Below the pieces are notes generated by a model. It saw only the letters and a program-made list of their open reading frames with translations, did not search any database and had not been told where the DNA came from. A DNA stretch of 64,000 bases, taken from contig NZ_BIXZ01000004.1 of the NCBI RefSeq assembly GCF_005406125.1, forward strand, positions 62,001 to 126,000, read 5' to 3'. Both the position numbers and the translations under genes were made by a program. This DNA is from Haloarcula mannanilytica. GTDB lineage: Archaea > Halobacteriota > Halobacteria > Halobacteriales > Haloarculaceae. Below, piece after piece: positions 44,779 through 54,091 of this stretch. The stretch's first letter is position 1. Every line of letters begins with the position of its first letter.

Positions 44779-46404
44779 ATGCGGTCGCTCGCTCCACTCG
44801 TCTGCTGCGTGCTCGTCCTCGTCGCTACAGCCCCGCAGATCGGTACTGGTCAGGTGTCGTCACCCGCCACAACAGCCAGTACCCCCGGTGATCCGTCGAT
44901 TCACGCGGTGTATCCGGACCCGGTCGCCGGCGGCGACGACGGAGAGTTCGTCGTTCTCGACGTTCCCGACAGGACCGACATCGGACAGTACGCTATCACC
45001 GACGGCGATAGCACTGCCGGGGTTCCAAATACGACCGCACGCGGGCAGGTCGTCTTCTCGACGGCACCGAACCGAACGCGCAAACTCACCGACCGGCCAG
45101 TCGTCGGCCTCGACGGGCACTTCGCGCTGGCAAACGGCGGCGAGCGGGTTCGACTCCAGCGGGCCAACCAGACCGTCGACGCCGTCCGGTACACCGACGC
45201 TGTTGAGGGCGAACTCGGCGTCGTGAACGGGTCGGTCATCCGCTGGCGGCCGCTGGGCGCGACGGACCGCCCGGTCGTCCGTGCCGCCGGTGGCGAGGTC
45301 CGTGCGTTCGCGCTACCGGACGCGCCTGCTGCCCCGCTCCGGCCGATACGGAACGCCAGCGATCGGGTGTACCTGGCCGGTTACACGCTCTCGTCGGCCA
45401 GAGTCGCCGACGCTCTTATCGCTGCCCAGCGCCGCGGTGCGACGGTCCGCGTCCTTCTCGAAGGTGAGCCGGTCGGCAGTCGCACCGCCACTGAAGCCCG
45501 CACGCTCGACCGGCTGACCGACGCCGGCGTCTCGGTTCGGGTACTGACAGGCTCGCGCGCCAGATACCGGTACCACCACGCGAAGTACGCCGTCGCCGAC
45601 GAGCAGGCCGTCGTACTGACGGAGAACTGGAAACCCGCGGGCACTGGTGGCAACAGCAGCCGCGGCTGGGGCGTCATCACGGCACAGCCGCGTGTCGTCG
45701 ACGGGCTGAATCAGACGTTCCGAACCGATGCCGGGTGGCAGGACAGCGAGCGGTGGCAGGAGTACCGGCAGGGCCGACAGTTCGAGCAAGGGGAGCCAGC
45801 GACGGGCTCGTACCCGAGTGAGTACCGGACAGCGTCGGTGTCTGTCCGGCGGACGGATCTGCTTGTCACTCCGGACAACGCGCAGGGTGTTCTCGTCGAG
45901 ACGATAGACGGTGCCGACGAATCTATCGATGTTATCCAGCCCACGGTCGGAAGCTGGGACAGCCCACTGCTTCGAGCGCTCCGCCGAGCGGCATCCCGCG
46001 GTGTCGAGGTCCGTCTGCTTCTGAGTGATGCATGGTACGTCCGCGAGGAGAACTCGCAGACGGCACAGCGGTTTCAGGAGTGGGCCGAGCGCAACGACGC
46101 GCCGCTGACGGCGGCGGTGGCAAACCCCGACGGCCGGTACGAGAAGATCCACGCGAAGGGGGCCGTCATCGACGACGAGCGCGTCGTCGTCGGCAGTCTC
46201 AACTGGAACGAGCAGGCGGCGACCGAAAACCGGGAGGTCGTGCTGGTGCTGCACGGCAGCGACGCGGCGGACTACTTCGGAGCTGTCTTCGACGCTGACT
46301 GGGAGGCCGGCGGGTTCGACACACCTGTCGGCGTGCTTGCGGCCCTGCTCGGCGTCCTCGTGGTCGCCGGGCTCGCCGCTCGGCGGCTCGTATTCGAGCG
46401 GTAG
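44779..46404 (+). CDS. Exported LTD plus phospholipase-D-like nuclease, C-terminally anchored
   Basis: This 541-residue protein has a Sec signal peptide (MRSLAPLVCCVLVLVATAPQ), a lamin-tail-type beta domain (about 35-130; HAVYPDPVAGGDDGEFVVLDVPD), two PLD-type catalytic halves, and a C-terminal helix (GVLAALLGVLVVAGLAARRLV). Both HKD motifs are present: HHAKYAVADE near residue 270 and HAKGAVIDDE near 460, each followed by the Asn/Gly-rich partner (TENWKPAGTGG and GSLNWNEQAATENRE). It is probably an exported phosphodiesterase acting on DNA or phospholipid outside the cell. It is monocistronic. Confidence 0.9.
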   Translation: MRSLAPLVCCVLVLVATAPQIGTGQVSSPATTASTPGDPSIHAVYPDPVAGGDDGEFVVLDVPDRTDIGQYAITDGDSTAGVPNTTARGQVVFSTAPNRTRKLTDRPVVGLDGHFALANGGERVRLQRANQTVDAVRYTDAVEGELGVVNGSVIRWRPLGATDRPVVRAAGGEVRAFALPDAPAAPLRPIRNASDRVYLAGYTLSSARVADALIAAQRRGATVRVLLEGEPVGSRTATEARTLDRLTDAGVSVRVLTGSRARYRYHHAKYAVADEQAVVLTENWKPAGTGGNSSRGWGVITAQPRVVDGLNQTFRTDAGWQDSERWQEYRQGRQFEQGEPATGSYPSEYRTASVSVRRTDLLVTPDNAQGVLVETIDGADESIDVIQPTVGSWDSPLLRALRRAASRGVEVRLLLSDAWYVREENSQTAQRFQEWAERNDAPLTAAVANPDGRYEKIHAKGAVIDDERVVVGSLNWNEQAATENREVVLVLHGSDAADYFGAVFDADWEAGGFDTPVGVLAALLGVLVVAGLAARRLVFER

Positions 46405-46442
46405 AATCCAGCGTGACGATGTGCTGGCGCAGCGTCGCAGGC

Positions 46443-48356
46443 TTACACTTCTTCGGGCAGCGCCGTCGAACTGCCGAGTTCTTCGTCGATTTCGGCCTCG
46501 GCCATCTTCTCGACCAGGGCGTCGATAACCGACTCGCGTCGGCCCTTGACGAACTTGATGGAGCCGACGACGAGGTGGCCGCCGCCGGAGACGCCGCCAC
46601 CGTCGACCTCCTCGGTCAGTTCGGTGACCATCCGCGGGATATCAAGCCGGACGCCGTCAGAGCGCAGGACGGCGAAGTCCGGGCCGTAGCCGATGGTGAT
46701 GACGGGGTCGCCCGTCTCGGCGACCTTCCGGTCGTGGATTTCGCCGGTCGTCTTGCCCGGCGCGGGGTAGGTAAAGCGGTGGGCGTGGTTCTCCACGTCA
46801 ATCGTGTAGAGGTGCGCGCCGTTGTCGAGGCGCTCGTGCTCGACGTGGCTCATGGCGGCGTCGAGCTGGTCCTCGACATCGCGCTCGGCGCGCTCGGCGA
46901 GGAAGTCGACGACTTCCCCGTGGCGGTCCCGGTCGTCGCAGTCGACGTTCAACACGTCGGTGATGAGCTGTTCGCCGGAGTTGTAGCGGAGCCAGTGGGT
47001 TGCGTAGTCAAGCGCTTCGCCGATGTCGCGCAGGTCGCTCTCGTCGTAGTCCTTCTCGGCAGCGAGGTCGATGTAGTCCCGCATCGCCTCGGCCTCCGAG
47101 CGGTCCGACAGGCCCGCAACCGCGGGAACGTGTCGGAGGTCCTCGGTGAGGTCGGGGTCGATCATCCGGGCGAGTTCGACACACAGCATGCCCGTGGTGA
47201 TGCGGTAGTCCTCGTCGTGGAGGTAGGGGTTGACGTGTTGCTCGATGAGCGGCTCGACGGCTTCCGGGTCCGGATGGTGGTGATCGACGACGACGACGGG
47301 GATATCGTAGTGCCGGAGGTTGCGGTAGGCCGGCGTGTCCTCCTCGGTCGAGCCGTTGTCGAGCATCAGGAGCATCGGGAGCTTCTGGCCGTGGCGGGTG
47401 CGGTCCTCCAGCGCGAAGTTGAGGTCCCGGGTCACGTCCTCCATCTCGTAGTAGGGGGCCTTGCTCGGCAGGCGCTTGAGGAGGTGCTGGGGCGCGCTGG
47501 CATCCTCGTACTGGGAGGCGATGAACGACTCCAGCGCGACCTGTAGCGGGACGCTCGCACAGAGGCCGTCGCCGTCGGCGTGGTGGCGCATCCGGATCGG
47601 GCGGCCCGAAAGGACAGTTTTGCGGAGTTCCGTCGCAACGTCACGGAGATCGTCCCACAGCTTCTCGAAGGCGGGCCACTCGACCAGCGGTTCCACGTCG
47701 GCCGGTTCGGCGGCCTCGGCCAGCGCCGCCTCGAGATCGCTCTCGATGTCGGCGGCTTCCTCGCCGTCGAGGACGGTCAGTGACTCGGCCTCGACCTGCA
47801 GGCCGTCGTCGCGTTCCTCGGCGCGCCCGGAGACGCGGACGATGTCGTCGATTTCGATGTCGGGGTGAGCACGGACGCCGGCCTCCTCGAAGGCGGCACA
47901 CGGGACGATGCCGGTTTCGTCGCGGACTTGGAAGATAGTCGGGCCGCCGGTCTGTTTGATCTGGACGACTTGGCCCTCGATGACGACCGTGTTACCGGTG
48001 GCGTCGCCGAGGTCGGCGACGGTGGTCGCGTCGCCGTGGACGACGCGCTGCTCCTCGTAGTCGGCGACCCGCACCTCTTCAAAGCTCAGATCGCCGTCGG
48101 GGCGGATCTCGCCGAGTTCGACGATGAGGTCGTCGCCCACGTCGTACTGCCCCAGGAGATTCGAGTCGTGAACGAGCCCGGAGACAGCGTCGGAGAGGTC
48201 GACGAACACGCCGTATTCGACGGTGCCGTTGACAGTTGCATGATACAGTGCGCCTTCTTCGAGATCATCGGACGTACATTGGTCCGCGAGATCGTAGACG
48301 ATGGTCCCGCCGTCGGGGACCGTGGCACCGTCGCCGGTGCCAGTTGGCGAAGACAT
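46443..48356 (-). CDS. S1/OB-fold DHH-family exonuclease (RecJ-like)
   Basis: This 637-residue phosphoesterase has an N-terminal S1 domain (about 25-95: GALYHATVNGTVEYGVFVDLSDAVSGLVHDSNL), an OB fold (about 110-180: EGQVVQIKQTGGPTIFQVRDETG), and DHH/DHHA1 domains (about 200-600). Key motifs are MRHHADGDGLCA, LDNGSTEED, VVVDHHHPDPEAV (the DHH motif) and GGGVSGGGHLVVGSIK. It should degrade single-stranded DNA or RNA 5' to 3'. The open frame extends to 48689, but the ATG at 48356 abuts the promoter region shared with the divergent JAMM gene. Confidence 0.9.
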   Translation of the reverse strand: MSSPTGTGDGATVPDGGTIVYDLADQCTSDDLEEGALYHATVNGTVEYGVFVDLSDAVSGLVHDSNLLGQYDVGDDLIVELGEIRPDGDLSFEEVRVADYEEQRVVHGDATTVADLGDATGNTVVIEGQVVQIKQTGGPTIFQVRDETGIVPCAAFEEAGVRAHPDIEIDDIVRVSGRAEERDDGLQVEAESLTVLDGEEAADIESDLEAALAEAAEPADVEPLVEWPAFEKLWDDLRDVATELRKTVLSGRPIRMRHHADGDGLCASVPLQVALESFIASQYEDASAPQHLLKRLPSKAPYYEMEDVTRDLNFALEDRTRHGQKLPMLLMLDNGSTEEDTPAYRNLRHYDIPVVVVDHHHPDPEAVEPLIEQHVNPYLHDEDYRITTGMLCVELARMIDPDLTEDLRHVPAVAGLSDRSEAEAMRDYIDLAAEKDYDESDLRDIGEALDYATHWLRYNSGEQLITDVLNVDCDDRDRHGEVVDFLAERAERDVEDQLDAAMSHVEHERLDNGAHLYTIDVENHAHRFTYPAPGKTTGEIHDRKVAETGDPVITIGYGPDFAVLRSDGVRLDIPRMVTELTEEVDGGGVSGGGHLVVGSIKFVKGRRESVIDALVEKMAEAEIDEELGSSTALPEEV

Positions 48357-48450
48357 TTGCCAGTTCTTCGGTGCTCCCCGGTTTGTACTCTTCGGAATCG
48401 GTGGCGGGACGAACACAACGCGTAAAAAGCGGCCGGCCCGACTGCGTGGT

Positions 48451-48948
48451 ATGGGGTTGTTCCGAACGAGCGGGATACTCGGGATCGCGGAGTCCGCACT
48501 CGAATTCGCGCTCGCAGCCTCCGAAGAGGCCCATCCCAACGAGTACATGGGCCTTCTCCGGGGCGATGACGCCAGCAAGCTCGGGCTTGACGACGACGGC
48601 ACGGTGCTGACCGACGTGCTGGTCATCCCGGGGACGGAATCGAACCCGGTCAGCGCGACCGTCAAAACGAGCATGGTCCCCAATGACATGCGGGCAGCGG
48701 GGTCGATTCACTCCCATCCGAACGGCGTCCTCAAGCCCAGCGACGCCGATCTCGCTACGTTCGGTCGCGGCGACGTACACATCATCGTCGGCTATCCGTA
48801 CGGCCGCGACGACTGGAAGGCCTTCGACAGTGACGGCTCGGTCGTGGACCTTCCGGTACTCGACGTGGAACCGCCGGAGGAGTCCTTCTTCGACTTCGAC
48901 CAGGCCGACATCGACGCGGAACTGCGCGAGGAGGAGTTCGACTCGTGA
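48451..48948 (+). CDS. JAMM/MPN+ metalloprotease (candidate desampylase)
   Basis: This 165-residue protein has the complete JAMM zinc site: Glu31 in [11 protein letters not shown], His87 and His89 in [16 protein letters not shown], with Ser97 and Asp100. In Haloferax JAMM proteins of this kind remove SAMP (ubiquitin-like) tags from proteins or release sulfur-carrier SAMPs; I assign the activity by family only. Its stop overlaps the GTG start of ribL, so the two are co-translated. The frame extends to 48301 but the ATG at 48451 gives the family start [14 protein letters not shown]. Confidence 0.88.
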   Translation: MGLFRTSGILGIAESALEFALAASEEAHPNEYMGLLRGDDASKLGLDDDGTVLTDVLVIPGTESNPVSATVKTSMVPNDMRAAGSIHSHPNGVLKPSDADLATFGRGDVHIIVGYPYGRDDWKAFDSDGSVVDLPVLDVEPPEESFFDFDQADIDAELREEEFDS

Positions 48949-49376
48949 CCCGCGTCGTCGCGCAGGGGACCTTCGATATCCTCCATCCGGGCCACGTCCA
49001 CTACCTGCAGGACGCAGCCGACATGGGCGACGAACTGCACGTCATCGTCGCCCGCTCGGTCAACGTCACCCACAAGGAGCCGCCGGTCGTGCCGGACGAG
49101 CAGCGCCGGGAGATGGTCGGCGCGCTCAAGCCGGTCGACGAGGCCCATCTCGGCCACCCGGAAGACATCTTCGTCCCAATCGAGCGCATCGAACCGGACA
49201 TCATCGCGCTTGGCTACGACCAGCACCACGACGACGAACAGCTGGAAGCGGCGCTGTCCGCTCGTGGTCTCGACTGTGACATCCGGCGTGCCAGTCCGCT
49301 GGAAGCTGACGTGGCCGACCGGCTCCTCTCGACGGGCCGGATTATCGATCGGATTCTCGACGAACGTAGCGAGTAA
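48945..49376 (+). CDS. ribL: FAD synthetase, cytidylyltransferase type
   Basis: This 143-residue archaeal FAD synthetase adenylates FMN to FAD. It has the nucleotidyltransferase HxGH motif ([15 protein letters not shown]) and the later signature [13 protein letters not shown]. The start is a GTG in the overlap GTGA with the JAMM gene; a GTG start is unusual but forced by the spacing. It gives FAD for the many flavoproteins here, and ribH lies 2.6 kb downstream. Confidence 0.92.
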   Translation: MTRVVAQGTFDILHPGHVHYLQDAADMGDELHVIVARSVNVTHKEPPVVPDEQRREMVGALKPVDEAHLGHPEDIFVPIERIEPDIIALGYDQHHDDEQLEAALSARGLDCDIRRASPLEADVADRLLSTGRIIDRILDERSE

Positions 49377-49802
49377 CTATTCGACGGTGACCATCGCTTC
49401 CGAGACGACGCGCTCGTCCGAGGCGTCAGTGCCGGCTTCCACCGCCACGGTGTACTCGCCAGATGATGCGTCGTCCGGGACGGCGACGGCCAGCGTTCCC
49501 GTCACCGAATCGGCGACGGGGTCCCAAACTAATTCGGGCGGGTAGGACTCCCGAACAGCGGTGGGCTCGGGCTCGAAGTCCTCGTATGTCACCTGCCAGC
49601 TCTCGGGAATCTCGGCCAGCTGCCAGGTCATGACGCCGACGGACGAGGCCTGTACTTCGATCCGCGCCGTCTCACCGGGTGCGGCGGTCGCGTTCGACGT
49701 GTCGATTGACAGACTGCCGCCCGAGCCGCCGCCGGGCGCGCCACAGCCGGCGAGACAGAGCGCGCCAGCCGAGAGCGCGAGCATCGTTCTTCGGGTTCGC
49801 AT
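49377..49802 (-). CDS. Lipoprotein with an immunoglobulin-like or CARDB-like domain
   Basis: This 141-residue protein has a signal sequence with a lipobox (MRTRRTMLALSAGALCLAGC), a Gly/Ser linker, then a beta-rich domain with repeated strands (AAPGETARIEVQASSVGVMTWQLAEI, GTLAVAVPDDASSGEYTVAVEAG). The twin Arg in MRTRRTML suggests Tat export, typical of haloarchaeal lipoproteins. The function is unknown. It ends directly against the stop of ribL (convergent, no gap). Confidence 0.8.
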   Translation of the reverse strand: MRTRRTMLALSAGALCLAGCGAPGGGSGGSLSIDTSNATAAPGETARIEVQASSVGVMTWQLAEIPESWQVTYEDFEPEPTAVRESYPPELVWDPVADSVTGTLAVAVPDDASSGEYTVAVEAGTDASDERVVSEAMVTVE

Positions 49803-50024
49803 ACCGGCTGTTCCGGCGGCCGGGGCAAAACGATTCGCACGGGAACAGTTCGAAACCACCTCTGGCTTGAACGCCGGCGCTGTTCGGAAAGAGACGGTAT
49901 TCCTACACGAAAACTGCACATCCGTGCTTGTTCGCTGCCGATCATCCTAAAAGACGACCATGAATACCGGGGGTTGGAAGTCATCGGTCAGGTGATTGGC
50001 CCCGCCGTCGAACAGTCAACTGCC

Positions 50025-50291
50025 ATGTCAGCCACCGCAAGCGCGGTCGTGGTACAGACAGGCGGTCCCGCGATCTCCGCCGAGGCAGCCAGATATCTCG
50101 CCGGAGGCCTCGCGGCCCTCGCCGTCGGATTAGCGGCGCTGGGCTCGGGCTTCGCTGAACGCGGTATCGGCGCGGCGGCGGTCGGGGCCATCGCCGAGGA
50201 CCCCGATATGTTCGGCCGGGGACTCATTCTCACGGTCCTGCCCGAGACGCTCGTTATCCTCACGCTGGTGACCGTGTTCGTCGTAACGTAG
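50025..50291 (+). CDS. atpK: A-type ATP synthase proteolipid subunit K, orphan copy
   Basis: This 88-residue protein is the rotor c-ring subunit of the A-type ATP synthase. It has two hydrophobic helices, AARYLAGGLAALAVGLAALGSG and GLILTVLPETLVILTLVTVFVV, joined by the polar loop FAERGIGAAAVGAIAEDPDMFGRG. The conserved ion-binding Glu sits in LPETLVIL. No other ATP synthase gene is near, so this looks like a detached copy. An upstream TTG at 49974 would lengthen it, but the ATG at 50025 gives the normal family length. A T6 run follows the stop. Confidence 0.88.
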   Translation: MSATASAVVVQTGGPAISAEAARYLAGGLAALAVGLAALGSGFAERGIGAAAVGAIAEDPDMFGRGLILTVLPETLVILTLVTVFVVT

Positions 50292-50322
50292 CAAAACTAC
50301 CCGTTTCCGCGGCCCATTCCAA

Positions 50323-50328
50323 TTTTTT
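50323..50328 (+). terminator. Poly-T terminator after atpK
   Basis: Six T residues lie 32 bases after the stop of atpK, consistent with archaeal termination. Confidence 0.4.
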
Positions 50329-50386
50329 GCCGCGTTCAAACGTTGGAATACAGACGGTGTCAACGAGAACGAGTACCGCAAGCTCC

Positions 50387-51547
50387 TCAGATGAGGTCAG
50401 CTTCGGCTAGTCGGTCGACGGCTTCCTCCAGGCGCTCCTTGCTGTTGGCGTAAGAAATGCGGGCGTAGCCGGGCGTTCCGAACGCAGTGCCGGGAACGGT
50501 AGCGACCTGCGCCTCCGAGATAGCCTGGTCGCACCATTCGGTATCGTCCCCATCGGGGGCAATCTCGGGCATCATGTAGAACGCACCCTGTGGTTCGGGG
50601 ACGTGGACGCCGTGGTCCTCGAACAGGCCCATGAGGAACTCGCGGCGCTCGGCGAAGGCCTGGCGCATCTCCTCGACGGCGTCGTCGGTGTTCCGGATCG
50701 CTTCGACGCCGGCGTGCTGGACGAAGTTCACGGCACACGAGACCGAATGGGAATGGACCTTCCCAGCCTGCGAGATCAGTTCCTCCGGCCCGGCGAAGTA
50801 ACCCAGTCGCCAGCCGGTCATCGAGTAGGCCTTCGAGAAGCCGTTGAGCGTAATCGTTCGGTCTTCCATGCCCTCAAGCGTGCCAAGCGAGATGGCCTCT
50901 GCCCCGTCGTAGGTAATCTCCTTGTAGATTTCGTCCGAGATAACCGTGATGTCGTGTTCGACGGCGAGGTCCCGGACGCCTTCCATCGCGTCGCGGGAGT
51001 ACACCGCGCCGTGGGGGTTGCCCGGGGAGTTGACGACCAGCAGTTCCGTCTCGTCGGAGACGGCGTCGGCGAGGTCATCGAGCGCGCCTTCCAGTTGGAA
51101 GTCGTGGGCGGCGGTGTCGACGCGGGTCAGCGAGCCGCCGGCGAGCTTCGCCATCGCCTCGTAGGAAACCCATGCCGGGTCAAGCAGGGCGACTTCGTCT
51201 CCGTCGTCAATAACTGTCTGGAAGATTTCATATAAGGCCTGCTTGCCACCCGGCGTGACGATGAGGTTCTCCGGGCCGTACTGGGTGAGGCCATCGTCGT
51301 GAAGCTTGTCGGCGATGGCCTCCTTCAGTTCGGGGATGCCGTTGGAGGACGTGTAGCCGGTGTGGCCGGCATCAAGTGCGTCCTTGGCGGCGTCTTTGAT
51401 GTTCTCCGGTGTGTCGAAGTCGGGTTCGCCGACGCTCAGGTCGACGACATCTTTCCCCTCGGCTTCCAGCTCTGCGGCCTTGTTGCTGATCGCGAGGGTC
51501 GCGCTCGGTTCTACACGTTCGACGCGGGAAGCGAAGTCCATAGTCAT
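50387..51547 (-). CDS. Aspartate aminotransferase-like PLP enzyme
   Basis: This 386-residue class I/II aminotransferase has VDLSVGEPDFDTPENI, GPENLIVTPGGKQALYEIF, NSPGNPHGAVY, ISDEIYKEITYDG and the PLP Lys in LNGFSKAYSMTGWRLGY. Residue 13-16 context and the SSNGIPELKEAI segment fit aspartate or aromatic-amino-acid aminotransferases. The ATG at 51547 overlaps the ribH stop by four bases, so both lie on one transcript. Confidence 0.9.
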   Translation of the reverse strand: MTMDFASRVERVEPSATLAISNKAAELEAEGKDVVDLSVGEPDFDTPENIKDAAKDALDAGHTGYTSSNGIPELKEAIADKLHDDGLTQYGPENLIVTPGGKQALYEIFQTVIDDGDEVALLDPAWVSYEAMAKLAGGSLTRVDTAAHDFQLEGALDDLADAVSDETELLVVNSPGNPHGAVYSRDAMEGVRDLAVEHDITVISDEIYKEITYDGAEAISLGTLEGMEDRTITLNGFSKAYSMTGWRLGYFAGPEELISQAGKVHSHSVSCAVNFVQHAGVEAIRNTDDAVEEMRQAFAERREFLMGLFEDHGVHVPEPQGAFYMMPEIAPDGDDTEWCDQAISEAQVATVPGTAFGTPGYARISYANSKERLEEAVDRLAEADLI

Positions 51548-51957
51548 TGTTCGAGTTCCGTGGCGAGGTCGATTGCGCTCTGGACGGCCGAGGCCCCTTT
51601 GTCGGTTCGGGCCTCGGCTTCGTCCTGGCTCATGCCCGGGCCGATGATGCCCAGCGTGACGGGGGTGTCGCGGTCGAGGGACACGTCGGTCAGCCCCTGT
51701 GCGGCGGCGTGGCCGATGACCTCGTCGTGGTCGGTGTCGCCGCTGATGATCGCGCCGAGGACGGCCACGGCATCAACGTCCGACCGGCGTGCGAGCCGGT
51801 CGGCCGCCAGCGGCGTGTCGTAGGACCCTGGAACGGCGAGCGACGCGACGATGTCGGCGTCGTTGTCGGCTGCCGTCTCGCGTGCGCCGCGCTCCATCGC
51901 CTCGATAACTGCCCCGTGTTTGTCGTACTGGGCGACAACCAGCCCGAGCTGCACCAT
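51544..51957 (-). CDS. ribH: 6,7-dimethyl-8-ribityllumazine synthase
   Basis: This 137-residue enzyme condenses the riboflavin precursor with dihydroxybutanone phosphate. Signatures: GLVVAQYDKHGAVIEAMERGARE, LAVPGSYDTPLAADRLARRSDVDAVAVLGAIISGDTDHDEVIGHAAAQGLTDVSL and PVTLGIIGPGMSQDEAEART. The GAIISGDTDHDEV loop contains the conserved catalytic His. It is the first gene of a two-gene unit with the aminotransferase. Confidence 0.95.
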   Translation of the reverse strand: MVQLGLVVAQYDKHGAVIEAMERGARETAADNDADIVASLAVPGSYDTPLAADRLARRSDVDAVAVLGAIISGDTDHDEVIGHAAAQGLTDVSLDRDTPVTLGIIGPGMSQDEAEARTDKGASAVQSAIDLATELEQ

Positions 51958-52093
51958 ACCTGACTCCCGGGCAGGGGCAAGTAAAGAACTACCGTTCCGT
52001 CTCGCTCGCGCCGGTGACAGCCACAGCCCGTCAGCCGTATGACACCTGTTGGAAACCAGAAGGATTCTAATGCCCCATGTGCTTGAGCCAGGT

Positions 52094-54067
52094 ATGGCTG
52101 AGTCGTCCCTGCTGTCTGCCCTCCACGATATCCGGGACCGGAGCCGGTCCTGGTTCGCGGACGACCCTCTCGCTACGGTGAAGCTTGTCGTTGCCGTGAC
52201 GCTTCTCGGGCTCGTCCTCAGAGTCGCGGCCCTCGGGAGCCGCGTCGCCCACTTCGACGAGGGGCGTGTCGCCTACTGGGCGCTCAATCTGCGTGACTCG
52301 GGGTCCTTTGCCTATCGGTATATCATCCATGGCCCGTTCATCCAGCACGTCGATAGCTGGGTGTTCACCGTCGCCGCGCCGACCGACTTCACGATGCGGC
52401 TGCCGGTAGCGATTGTCGGGGGCCTGCTCCCGCTGACGGCGCTGCTCTTTCGGGAGCACCTCCGGTCTGACGAGACCGTTCTCACGGCCGCGTTTCTCGC
52501 GCTCAATCCGGTCCTCCTCTACTTCTCGCGGTTCATGCGTAGCGACGTGCTGGTCGCGGCGTTCATGTTCACCGCCTTCGGTCTGCTCGTCCGATTTGTC
52601 GACACCCGCAAGCCGCGGTATCTCTACGGCGTCGGGGCGTTCATGGCGCTGGGATTCGCCTCGAAGGAAAACGCCATCGTCTACGTGCTGACGTGGCTGG
52701 GCGCGACCGGCCTCCTGCTGGCGAAGGTGCTCGTCCTCCCCAATGGCTACCGCGACGCGGCCGGCTTCCTCCGGAGCGTCCCGAGCGCCGGCGCAATCTG
52801 GGGCCGACTGCGGGGCCGCTTCTGGGCGGACATCCGTCGGGTCCGCGACATCGGCCGCTCGTTCCGTGACCGCCACGATAGCGCCGCCTCCGTCCTCGCG
52901 GCGTACGCGAGTCACATCGTCCTCGCCACACTGGTGTTCGCTTTCGTCTCGCTGTTCTTCTACGCCCCTCGCGGAGCCGGCGTCGCCGGCATCGAACACC
53001 CGCCCGCGCCGGCGGCAAGCGGCGACGTGAACTTCTGGTCCGGCGTGACGAACCTGTCGCTGTTTCCCGAACTCGTCCAGACCACCTGGGAGCGCGTCGT
53101 CGACCAGTACACCGAATGGTTCTCGCCGGCTTCGGAGAAGGCGACGACGACGGACACCGGCCTCATCGAATCCATCGAGACGTTCTACGAGAGCGTCGAC
53201 GGCCACTACGAGGTATTGTTGAAAGCGCTGGGCTACGCTGCGGCACCGCTGCTCCTGTTCTCGGCGTTCGGGTACGCGCTCGACCGGCTCGGCACCGTCG
53301 AGCCGCGCCACCTCATCCCGTTCCTGGCCTACGGCGGTTACGTCTCCATTCTGGGCTACCCAATCGGGACCGACATCGGCGCGCCGTGGCTCGCTGTCCA
53401 CGTCGTCGTTCCGCTGTCGGTTCCGGCCGCCGTCGGACTCGCTGCCGTGGTTCGGTGGGGGAGCGAATCGCTGTCGGCTGAGGACGTGACTGGAGTCGCT
53501 ATCGCTGCGACCATCCTCCTGCTCGTGACGGCGCTCGTCGGCAACACCGCCGCCACGCAGGTGTACGCAAACGAACATCTGGAGGGGAATCCGCTGGTCC
53601 AGTACGCCCAGCCACAGGAGTCACTCCGTGCCGACTTAGCGGAGATGGACCGCATCGCGACAGCCCACGGGAACGGTACCGACGTTGTGATGTACCACGG
53701 GGAGAGCGGCGACGCCTACGACGGCGGCGACGCGTACGTCAAGGAAGACCGCGATGAGTGGAACGACTCGTGGTGGGACACCAGACCGACCTGTCTGCAG
53801 TGGCACAACTCGCTCCCGCTCCCGTGGTACTTCGCGGCCGACGACGTGAACGTCACCTGTGAGAACCGTCCCGGTGTCCTCGTTGAGCAGGCACAGGCGG
53901 GGCAGCCACCGATACTCATCACCCAGCAGGTCGACAGCACGGTGCCCACCCAGCGACTCGAAGACGCCGGGTACGAGCCCCGGACCCACCGGATGCGGAC
54001 GAAGTACAGTTCGAACGATATGACCGTCTGGGTTCACGAGTCATACGGGCGAGAAACCAACGCTTAA
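52094..54067 (+). CDS. Agl23-like (TIGR03663 family) membrane glycosyltransferase-type protein
   Basis: This 657-residue protein has many hydrophobic helices and the GT-C type motif AHFDEGRVAYWALNLRDSG near residue 53 (Asp-Glu pair). Later segments are KPRYLYGVGAFMALGFASKENAIVYV and WLAVHVVVPLSVPAAVGLAAVV, and a C-terminal ~150-residue extracellular domain. The TIGR03663 family is linked to flippase activity and the haloarchaeal N-glycosylation clusters. No other agl gene is nearby. The frame is open back to 52049, with ATGs at 52070 and 52094; I took 52094 because the protein starts MAESSLLSALHDI there. Confidence 0.8.
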   Translation: MAESSLLSALHDIRDRSRSWFADDPLATVKLVVAVTLLGLVLRVAALGSRVAHFDEGRVAYWALNLRDSGSFAYRYIIHGPFIQHVDSWVFTVAAPTDFTMRLPVAIVGGLLPLTALLFREHLRSDETVLTAAFLALNPVLLYFSRFMRSDVLVAAFMFTAFGLLVRFVDTRKPRYLYGVGAFMALGFASKENAIVYVLTWLGATGLLLAKVLVLPNGYRDAAGFLRSVPSAGAIWGRLRGRFWADIRRVRDIGRSFRDRHDSAASVLAAYASHIVLATLVFAFVSLFFYAPRGAGVAGIEHPPAPAASGDVNFWSGVTNLSLFPELVQTTWERVVDQYTEWFSPASEKATTTDTGLIESIETFYESVDGHYEVLLKALGYAAAPLLLFSAFGYALDRLGTVEPRHLIPFLAYGGYVSILGYPIGTDIGAPWLAVHVVVPLSVPAAVGLAAVVRWGSESLSAEDVTGVAIAATILLLVTALVGNTAATQVYANEHLEGNPLVQYAQPQESLRADLAEMDRIATAHGNGTDVVMYHGESGDAYDGGDAYVKEDRDEWNDSWWDTRPTCLQWHNSLPLPWYFAADDVNVTCENRPGVLVEQAQAGQPPILITQQVDSTVPTQRLEDAGYEPRTHRMRTKYSSNDMTVWVHESYGRETNA

Positions 54068-54091
54068 CCCCGCCGCTGTGAAAGCGCGCGT

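Noticed and set aside
52067-53578. 503-residue frame antisense to the Agl23-like gene
   Set aside because: It is Arg/Glu-rich shadow translation with no recognisable domain.
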